Assembly (NCBI GenBank): GCA_030614585.1
Contig: JAUWTT010000059.1
Coordinates: 1-12,362, forward strand
From: Acidobacteriota bacterium
Lineage (GTDB): Bacteria; Acidobacteriota; UBA6911; RPQK01; JAPXNP01
Direction of reading: 5' to 3'
Length of the DNA: 12,362 bases
Shown: positions 7,416 through 12,362 of the stretch, one piece after another
Position numbering within the stretch: position 1 is the stretch's first letter
Layout: every line of letters starts with the position of its first letter
Translations under genes and position numbers: made by a program
The notes under the pieces: model-generated
Database searches by the model: none
The model's input: only the letters and a program-made list of their open reading frames with translations
What the model was told of the DNA's origin: nothing

Positions 7416-7443
7416 AGAGACCGCGAAATCCTAACACAATTCC
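7416..7443 (-). promoter_or_regulatory. Possible SigmaE-like promoter upstream of bamA
   Basis: In the 152-bp spacer between clpC and bamA the minus strand has GGAATT (7443-7438) and GTCTCT (7421-7416), separated by 16 nt. This partly resembles the envelope-stress ECF pattern GGAACTT-N16-GTCnnA, and bamA and skp are SigmaE targets in E. coli. The -10 match is imperfect and the ECF repertoire of this organism is unknown, so this is only a candidate. The spacer shows no clear SigmaA promoter or terminator. Confidence 0.15.
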
Positions 7444-7518
7444 TTTACTCCAAGTATTCCTAGACCTACTCTCGAAAATGAACGGGAAATAGGTGACCGG
7501 AGAAACCAAGCGATGAAA

Positions 7519-9963
7519 TCAGACAAGATCGTACGAAAAGAGAGCCCCTTCCACTTCGGACCCATCATGACGGTAGTACAACGCATCTTCTTTCCAGTAG
7601 ACGGCCAATGTCTCGTTATCTTTCAGTTTCCCCTGGATGATTAGTTCGGAAACAGGATCTTCGATATACTTCTGGATCGCTCTCCGCAAGGGTCTGGCGC
7701 CATAAGACCGGTCCTGACACGTAATGTCGATGATCCAACTTTTCGCGTCTTCCTGAAGCTGAATTTTGATCCTCTTGGATTCGAGATTCTGGTTCACCTG
7801 AGTCAGGAGTAGTTCCACGATTTCTCTCAGGTCTTCCTCTGTCAGAGAATCGAACACAATAATCTCATCCAGACGGTTCAAAAATTCTGGATTGAAGATC
7901 TTCTTGACCTCATTAATGATTGCATCGCTCGCCCTCGATGCAGATTCCCCCTCCTGGCTGGTGAAACCTAGCGTAGACTTATTCACAAGATGGCGAGCGC
8001 CTATGTTCGAAGTCATGATAATGATCGCGTTCTTGAAATCGACAGTGTTGCCGCGGGAATCAGTTAACTGTCCGTCTTCAAAAACCTGGAGAAGGAGGTT
8101 GTAAACATCCTGGTGTGACTTTTCAATCTCATCCAGGAGAACAACCGAATACGGATTCCTCTTAATCTGTTCCGTCAACTGCCCCCCTTCTTCGTGACCT
8201 ACGTATCCAGGCGGAGATCCAATCAGTTTGGAAACCGAGTGTTTCTCCATGTACTCGGACATGTCGAACCGAATCAGTGCCTTCTCGCTGCCAAACAGAA
8301 ACTCGGCAAGAGATTTTGCCAACTCCGTTTTTCCCACACCCGTCGGCCCCAGGAAAAGGAACGAACCTACAGGCCGGTTAGGGCTCTTCATTCCGGCACG
8401 ACTCCGCCGGATGGCTCGAGCCAACGCAGACACCGCCTTGTGCTGACTAATGATCCGCTGATGCAGTTGCTCCTCCATCTGAAGCAGTTTCTGCATCTCT
8501 TCTTCCTGCAGTGACTCCACTGGAACACCGGTCCAGCGGGAAATGACGTCCTCAATGTGCCGCTTGCTCACCACCGGAGCTTCCTGGTTGTTGAGTTGCC
8601 AGTGTTCGGTCCGAGACTCCAGGTCCTCCCGCTCTCTTAACTCCTCTTCCTTCAGTTTGGCCGCACGCTCGAAATCCTTAGCAGAGATCGCCTCGTCCAT
8701 CTCGCGGACAATAGCCTGGATCTTGCTCTGAACTTCTGCAACCTCCTTGGGAATAGAAGTATTGTCGAGCTTAACCCGCGCTCCAGCCTCGTCCAGCACA
8801 TCGATCGCCTTGTCCGGCAGAAACCGATCCGTTATGTAACGACTTGACTGATAGACTGCTGCCATGACGGCCTCATCTTCATAACGAACCCGGTGAAAAC
8901 TAGCGTAGCGCTCCTTGATTCCGTGGATTATCTCGACCGTCTCTTCTTCTGAAGGCGCATTGACCTTGATGGTCTGGAACCGCCGTTCAAGGGCACGATC
9001 CTTTTCGATGGAGCGACGGTATTCGTACGGGGTTGTGGCACCAATGCACTGGATCTCTCCGCGGGAAAGTGCCGGTTTCAGAATATTCGCCGCATCCAGA
9101 GAACCCTCAGCAGAACCGGCACCCACCAGCGTATGCAGTTCGTCAACGAAGACGACATAATTTGGATTCTCGGCCAACTCTTTCATAATCGTCTTCAAGC
9201 GCTCCTCAAATTGACCGCGATACTTCGTTCCCGCCACGATCAGAGAAATGTCGAGCGCCAGAATGCGCTTGTCGCTGAGCATCCCCGGAACTTCGTTCTT
9301 CACGATCCTCTGCGCCAGGCCCTCCACAATGGCGGTTTTGCCGACACCCGGCTCCCCGATCAGGACCGGATTGTTCTTGGTTCGGCGGCAGAGTATCTGG
9401 ACCACGCGCTCCAGCTCTTCATCTCGGCCGATCAGAGGATCAAGAGCACCATTTCCAGCCGCTTCCGTGAGGTCTCGACTGAATTCTGTCAAGACAAGAG
9501 TGCCCTTCGCCTTAGGTCCGCCTTCTTTCTCGGGCGCGGTTCCAGCCAGCTCTTCCCTGACCTTGCCCAGGCTCAGGCCCTTTCCCTGCAGGATCCTGGC
9601 CGCGACCGACCCTTCGGCTCCAAGAAGCCCGAGGAGGATATGCTCCGTTCCGATGTAGTTGCACAGAAGCCGCTCGGCCTCTTCGGTCGCATTACTGAGA
9701 ACACGCTTCGACTCTTCGCTCAACGGTAATTCAACCGAGGTCGAGACTTTCTCCCGCTTGGCCATGCCCCCTTCGATTTCCTTCCGGATACTCTCCAAGG
9801 CAGCTTGCGATCGCGGAATAAAGCGACCGGCCAGCGCTTTGTCTTCCCGCAGCAAACCCAGCAGGATGTGTTCGGTCTCAATAGACCGAGATCCCAGCTG
9901 ACTCGCCTCGTAGCGGGCGAAGAAAATTACGCGCCTGGCCTTCTCCGTGTATTTCTCGAACAT
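7519..9963 (-). CDS. clpC: ATP-dependent Clp protease ATP-binding subunit ClpC
   Basis: ClpC is a cytoplasmic hexameric AAA+ unfoldase that feeds substrates to ClpP. The 814-residue protein has a double Clp N-domain (1-145, with the repeated TEHILLGLL at 30-38 and 106-114). The first AAA+ domain has Walker A GEPGVGKT (203-210) and Walker B VFVDE (271-275). A UVR-type linker follows at about 412-447 (KDFERAAKLKEEE). The second AAA+ domain has GPTGVGKT (539-546), the pore-loop GYVG (586-589), VVLLDE (607-612), TSN (651-653) and sensor-2 GAR (755-757). All nucleotide-binding motifs are intact. The UVR linker marks ClpC rather than ClpA or ClpB. The start gives the canonical N-terminus MFEKYTEKAR but has only a weak upstream GAG. 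The gene stands between the lol and bam units with spacers of 621 and 152 bp, so it probably has its own promoter. I see no CtsR or CIRCE box upstream. Confidence 0.97.
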   Translation of the reverse strand: MFEKYTEKARRVIFFARYEASQLGSRSIETEHILLGLLREDKALAGRFIPRSQAALESIRKEIEGGMAKREKVSTSVELPLSEESKRVLSNATEEAERLLCNYIGTEHILLGLLGAEGSVAARILQGKGLSLGKVREELAGTAPEKEGGPKAKGTLVLTEFSRDLTEAAGNGALDPLIGRDEELERVVQILCRRTKNNPVLIGEPGVGKTAIVEGLAQRIVKNEVPGMLSDKRILALDISLIVAGTKYRGQFEERLKTIMKELAENPNYVVFVDELHTLVGAGSAEGSLDAANILKPALSRGEIQCIGATTPYEYRRSIEKDRALERRFQTIKVNAPSEEETVEIIHGIKERYASFHRVRYEDEAVMAAVYQSSRYITDRFLPDKAIDVLDEAGARVKLDNTSIPKEVAEVQSKIQAIVREMDEAISAKDFERAAKLKEEELREREDLESRTEHWQLNNQEAPVVSKRHIEDVISRWTGVPVESLQEEEMQKLLQMEEQLHQRIISQHKAVSALARAIRRSRAGMKSPNRPVGSFLFLGPTGVGKTELAKSLAEFLFGSEKALIRFDMSEYMEKHSVSKLIGSPPGYVGHEEGGQLTEQIKRNPYSVVLLDEIEKSHQDVYNLLLQVFEDGQLTDSRGNTVDFKNAIIIMTSNIGARHLVNKSTLGFTSQEGESASRASDAIINEVKKIFNPEFLNRLDEIIVFDSLTEEDLREIVELLLTQVNQNLESKRIKIQLQEDAKSWIIDITCQDRSYGARPLRRAIQKYIEDPVSELIIQGKLKDNETLAVYWKEDALYYRHDGSEVEGALFSYDLV

Positions 9964-10028
9964 ATTAAATTCAAGATCTCAATTCGCACCCTATTAAATC
10001 AAAATTGATCGCGCCACAGCAAATTCTG

Positions 10029-10085
10029 AAGGCTTTGTGAAAGCCTTGATTCTACGCCTCTCTTGCTCAATCTTCGTGATTGAGC
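10029..10085 (-). promoter_or_regulatory. Twin stem-loops in the clpC leader
   Basis: Two perfect hairpins sit 66 to 122 nt upstream of the clpC ATG. The first on the minus strand is GCTCAATC-ACGAA-GATTGAGC (10085-10065), an 8-bp stem with a 5-nt loop. The second is AAGGCTTT-CAC-AAAGCCTT (10047-10029), an 8-bp stem with a 3-nt loop. They are 17 nt apart. A weaker ATCAA/TTGAT pair lies further toward the gene. Neither stem is followed by a U-tract, so they are not intrinsic terminators. They may form a structured 5' leader or be operator-like palindromes. Function is unknown. Confidence 0.45.
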
Positions 10086-10264
10086 CTCCGAACAGCAGAT
10101 ACTCGATTTCCCCCCTTGCAGAGACGCACTCATAAGGTTCGAGCCGCGAAAATACAACATAAAGATGACACTTCGTGGGGCTCGGGGCTCGTAAGCCGGC
10201 CTGTTGCCCAAGTCTGGCTTTTTTTGTCAAAGGCTGCTACCGCTTCGAATACGGCATCGCTTTG

Positions 10265-10350
10265 CTTTGTCGCAAGCCTTGTCGTGATCCTTGTCGACTC
10301 GACCACCAATGGGGATCTCGACGAAGTTCACGATTAAGTTCACGACAAAG
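10265..10350. repeat. Palindromic repeat element, copy 1
   Basis: This 86-bp unit has a left arm of three 12-nt subunits (10265-10300, each with a TTGTCG core), a 14-nt centre (10301-10314) and a right arm of three 12-nt subunits that resemble the left ones inverted (10315-10350, with the core CGA(C/T)(A/G)AAG). The outermost ends ctttgtcg and cgacaaag are exact inverted repeats. The second copy lies exactly 100 bp further on, with 4 differences in 88 aligned bases. No transposase or target gene is attached to it. Confidence 0.8.
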
Positions 10351-10364
10351 TTGGGGGGAGATCC

Positions 10365-10450
10365 CTTTGTCGTAAGCCTTGTCGTGATCCTTGTCGATTC
10401 GACCACCAATGGGGATCTCGACGAAGTTCGCGATAAAGTTCACGACAAAG
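10365..10450. repeat. Palindromic repeat element, copy 2
   Basis: This is the second copy of the element, with the same layout: left 12-mers at 10365, 10377 and 10389, centre 10401-10414, right 12-mers at 10415, 10427 and 10439. The outer arms match in 10 of 12 positions as inverted repeats (ctttgtcgtaag against the reverse complement of ttcacgacaaag), and the middle and inner arms match less well. Substitutions relative to copy 1 are at 10373, 10398, 10430 and 10435. A 12-bp purine-rich spacer plus tt separates the copies. Confidence 0.8.
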
Positions 10451-10463
10451 TTTCGGGAAACTT
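10448..10463. repeat. Short perfect hairpin abutting repeat copy 2
   Basis: AAGTTTC-GG-GAAACTT is a perfect 7-bp inverted repeat with a 2-nt centre. It overlaps the outer end of repeat copy 2. The loop is too tight for a full stem in RNA, but it could act as a DNA palindrome. Confidence 0.4.
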
Positions 10464-10505
10464 CAGCACCTACTTCCGCGAATACGGCTTGCTACCCAGT
10501 ACTGA

Positions 10506-10534
10506 CCGATCACCCGATCACCGATTACCGATCA
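10506..10534. repeat. Tandem ccgatca heptamer repeat
   Basis: Four copies of a 7-nt unit run through 10506-10534: ccgatca, ccgatca, ccgatta, ccgatca, with one extra c after the first. It is a short tandem repeat just downstream of lolD and next to a hairpin. No function is evident. Confidence 0.7.
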
Positions 10535-10560
10535 CCCTCCTTCGCTGAAGCTATGGAGGG
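10535..10560 (-). other. GC-rich hairpin downstream of lolD
   Basis: CCCTCC (10535-10540) and GGAGGG (10555-10560) form a 6-bp GC-rich stem around a 14-nt loop that itself contains TTCGCTGAA. It starts 25 nt after the lolD stop in the direction of transcription. No run of U follows, so it is not a standard intrinsic terminator, but it could stabilise the lolD 3' end or be a dispersed intergenic palindrome. Confidence 0.35.
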
Positions 10561-10584
10561 CATGCCGATAACCGGTCCCCCCGC

Positions 10585-11256
10585 CTACTCCAGCTTCCCG
10601 TCAACCAGGAGGAGCTTCTGATCGCAGAGATCAGCCAGCCGCAGATTGTGAGTGACGATTATTGAAGTCAGCCCATACTCCTCGTGGATTCGCAAGAGTA
10701 ACCGGTGAACGGAGTCTGACGTCTTTCCGTCCAAATTGCCTGTAGGCTCGTCCCCCAGTAGTAACCCGGGATTCCCCACCAGAGCTCTGGCAATAGCAAC
10801 TCGCTGCTGTTCACCTCCGGAAAGTTCTCCAGGCTGGTGGTGGCTTCGTTGGGCCAGACCGACCTCGTCGAGTAGCCCGGCTGCCCGCTCAGCTGCCTCA
10901 CTGGTGGGTACACCACGAATGAGTAATGGAAACATGACGTTCTCAAGAGCCGTGAATTCCGGAAGAAGATGGTGAAATTGAAATACAAAGCCGACCATGG
11001 AGTTCCTAAACCCAGCGAGCTGCTCACCCTGGAGCTTAACGATATCAGTACTTCCGAAAACGATCTCTCCCGAACTCGGCTGCTCCATCCCGCCTACCAG
11101 ATGCAGCAGCGTGCTCTTTCCCGAGCCACTTTCACCGGTGATCGCGACCAGGGTTCCCTTTTCAACCTCCAGAGAAAGGTCATTGAGCACTACGAGCAGC
11201 TGGTCACCCGACTGATATGACTTGCAGAGACCTGAGATCCTGAGCGCTTTACTCAT
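10585..11256 (-). CDS. lolD: Lipoprotein-releasing system ATP-binding protein LolD
   Basis: LolD is the cytoplasmic ATPase that powers extraction of outer-membrane lipoproteins from the inner membrane by LolC/E. The 223-residue protein is a complete ABC domain of usual length. It has Walker A GESGSGKS (41-48), Q-loop Gln93 in FVFQFHHLLPEFTALEN, signature LSGGEQQRVA (145-154), Walker B LLLGDE (165-170) followed by PTGNLD, and H-loop His203 in VTHN. The FQFHHLLPEFTALENV segment is typical of LolD and the related MacB group. Its ATG overlaps the end of the permease gene by 8 nt, with GGAGG (11266-11270) 9 nt before the start, so the pair is translationally coupled. The close FtsX/MacB ABC groups are the main alternative, but the linked LolC/E-type permease supports LolD. 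Confidence 0.93.
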   Translation of the reverse strand: MSKALRISGLCKSYQSGDQLLVVLNDLSLEVEKGTLVAITGESGSGKSTLLHLVGGMEQPSSGEIVFGSTDIVKLQGEQLAGFRNSMVGFVFQFHHLLPEFTALENVMFPLLIRGVPTSEAAERAAGLLDEVGLAQRSHHQPGELSGGEQQRVAIARALVGNPGLLLGDEPTGNLDGKTSDSVHRLLLRIHEEYGLTSIIVTHNLRLADLCDQKLLLVDGKLE

Positions 11257-12362
11257 ATCGCAAGGCCTCCACTGGATCCAGCTTGGCGGCGGTTTTGGCT
11301 GGATAAAGCGTGGCCACGAAACTGATCAGTAAGGCTACTGCGGAAACCACAATCATATCCTGCCAGGTGAGACGAAACGGTACGTAAGGAATCGAGTAAA
11401 CCTGAGGTTCCAAACTGAAGACTCTATAGGTATCCAGATACCAGACTGTGACGGCCCCCAGAATGTCCCCTAGAACAGTTCCGACAGTCCCGATTATCAG
11501 ACCCTGCAACATGAAAATCCGGGTAAGGGTACGGCTCGTTCCACCCATCGCAGTGATAATCGCGATATCGCGACCCTTCTCCATCACCATCAGGATCAGG
11601 GTACTGATTATGTTCAGGGAGGCCACAAGAATGATCAGCCCGATAGCAACGAACATCGCCAGTTTTTCGAGCCGCAAGGCGGAGAACAAGGGCTGGTTCA
11701 ACTCTATCCACGTGTTAGCCGTAAACCCGGGCCCGGCCATCTCTTTGAGTTTCTCAGCTACCTCGGGCGCCCGGTAGATATCATGAATGCGAAACTCTAT
11801 AGCTGAAACCTGCTGTGGCCCAAGCGAAAAGAAGTCCTGTGCCGCTGCCAGAGGAACCAGAGCCCAGTTGGCATCGTACTCCCAGAGTCCCGACTCGAAA
11901 ATCGCCAAAACTCTGAAATTCTCGATTCGCGGCATACGGCCCAGCGGTGATAGCTCCCCCTGGACTCCCAGGGCACGAATTATCTCGCCGGAAGAAACAG
12001 CCAGACTCTCGGCCAGATCCCTGCCGAGAATGATTGGGGGGGTGGGTTCCAGTTGGTCGAAACCTTCCATGCTCCCCTCCAGCAGATTCGTTAACAGGTC
12101 GGAAAAAGTCTCCTGGTGACGAGGGTCAATGCCTTTAATGATGGCGGGTTTCTCGCGTCCAAGGCTCTGAAGTAGTCCTTGCCCGTAAATTGTGGGCGAA
12201 AGTCCCACCACCTCTGGAACGTCACCCATCTCACCAATCAACCGTTCGTAACCGGTTACAGGGACTCCGCCAAGCCCTAGCAGGTTGATATGCGAGGTGA
12301 CCCCCAGGATCCGCTTCTGAAACTCCTCCTGCATCCCGGTATTCAACGCCAGGGCCACTAAG
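11249..12362 (-). CDS. Lipoprotein-releasing permease LolC/LolE, 5' end cut by window edge
   Basis: This is the inner-membrane permease of the lipoprotein-releasing ABC transporter. About 371 residues are visible and the frame is still open at the window edge. The first visible residues (LVALALNTGMQEEFQKRILGV) match the end of TM1 and the start of the periplasmic domain of the family, so roughly 30-45 N-terminal residues are missing and the GTG at 12358 is probably internal. A MacB-like periplasmic domain runs to about residue 220. The FtsX-type C-terminal part then has three membrane segments, the first with AIGLIILVASLNIISTLILM. The conserved cytoplasmic MEKGRDIAIITAMGG follows, and the C-terminus is KLDPVEALRYE. 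It overlaps lolD by 8 nt. LolC, LolE and a single fused-role LolF-type permease cannot be told apart from this fragment, so no symbol is given. Confidence 0.9.
   Translation of the reverse strand, partial: LVALALNTGMQEEFQKRILGVTSHINLLGLGGVPVTGYERLIGEMGDVPEVVGLSPTIYGQGLLQSLGREKPAIIKGIDPRHQETFSDLLTNLLEGSMEGFDQLEPTPPIILGRDLAESLAVSSGEIIRALGVQGELSPLGRMPRIENFRVLAIFESGLWEYDANWALVPLAAAQDFFSLGPQQVSAIEFRIHDIYRAPEVAEKLKEMAGPGFTANTWIELNQPLFSALRLEKLAMFVAIGLIILVASLNIISTLILMVMEKGRDIAIITAMGGTSRTLTRIFMLQGLIIGTVGTVLGDILGAVTVWYLDTYRVFSLEPQVYSIPYVPFRLTWQDMIVVSAVALLISFVATLYPAKTAAKLDPVEALRYE

Larger units (their letters stand above)
9964..10584. other. 621-bp spacer between lolD and clpC with repeats and hairpins
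   Basis: No convincing gene lies here. Reading with transcription (high to low) it holds a CCCTCC/GGAGGG hairpin (10560-10535), a ccgatca tandem tract (10534-10506), a 16-nt hairpin (10463-10448) and two copies of a palindromic element (10450-10365 and 10350-10265). A consensus-like TTGACA follows at 10230-10225, then an AT-richer stretch near 10170-10150, then two perfect stem-loops in the presumed clpC leader (10085-10065 and 10047-10029). The TTGACA has no good TATAAT-like partner 16-18 nt further on, so I do not call a promoter. Short frames here lack Shine-Dalgarno sites. Confidence 0.7.

Noticed and set aside
6209..7492. 427-residue open frame on the plus strand
   Set aside because: It lies wholly antisense to the bamA 5' half and the spacer, has no domain I recognise, and bamA is intact. 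It is a shadow frame.
10130..10150. tRNA T-arm-like GGTTCGAGCC on the plus strand
   Set aside because: The flanking bases cannot form the T stem, and no acceptor or anticodon arms are present around it.
9994..10230. 78-residue and 70-residue minus-strand frames upstream of clpC
   Set aside because: They start at weak codons without a Shine-Dalgarno, overlap each other in different frames, and cover the two perfect stem-loops. A 44-residue ATG start at 10133 also lacks a binding site. A small protein is not excluded but is not supported.
10225..10230. TTGACA as a -35 box for clpC
   Set aside because: It is a perfect -35 hexamer on the minus strand, but the hexamer 17 nt further on is GCAACA, a poor -10, and neighbouring spacings are no better.
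10265..10452. CRISPR array
   Set aside because: There are only two copies, each is a long internal palindrome, and the 12-14 bp between them is too short for a spacer. No cas genes are nearby.
10227..10548. Several short frames on both strands through the palindromic repeats
   Set aside because: The 12-nt subunits are a multiple of three, so the repeats stay open in several frames and produce repetitive peptides. No ribosome binding site or family match is seen.

Overview
The window reads as an envelope-biogenesis locus from a diderm (outer-membrane-bearing) bacterium. Every gene I accept lies on the minus strand, so transcription runs from high to low coordinates. Lipid A enzymes, BamA, Skp-type chaperones and a Lol transporter show an LPS-type outer membrane. 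A ClpC with a UVR linker (rather than only ClpA or ClpB types) and LpxI instead of LpxH point away from enterobacteria. The best guess is an Acidobacteriota-like lineage; this is inferred from gene content and general protein character, not from a search.

Layout in transcription order: (1) 12362-10585, the 3' part of a lolC/lolE-type permease gene overlapping lolD by 8 nt. (2) 10584-9964, a 621-bp spacer without a convincing gene. It holds a short tandem repeat, a GC-rich hairpin, two tandem copies of an 86-88 bp palindromic element built from 12-nt units, and two perfect stem-loops in the clpC leader. (3) 9963-7519, clpC. (4) 7366-3485, bamA followed by two tandem skp/ompH paralogues. (5) 3340-146, fabZ, lpxA, lpxI and a Gfo/Idh/MocA-family oxidoreductase. 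The last two overlap by 4 nt. The first 145 bases are a short spacer with low-complexity repeats.

How the genes fit together: LolC/E-D extracts lipoproteins from the inner membrane, and BamA folds outer-membrane proteins delivered by Skp chaperones. LpxA and LpxI carry out two early steps of lipid A synthesis. FabZ feeds the acyl-ACP pool shared by LpxA and phospholipid synthesis. ClpC is a cytoplasmic protease unfoldase whose place here is unexpected. lpxD, which commonly sits between skp and fabZ, is absent from that position.

I found no defence system, phage, IS transposase, CRISPR array, tRNA or rRNA. The coding part is a fairly ordinary conserved cluster. The most unusual feature is the nested palindromic repeat pair at 10265-10452.
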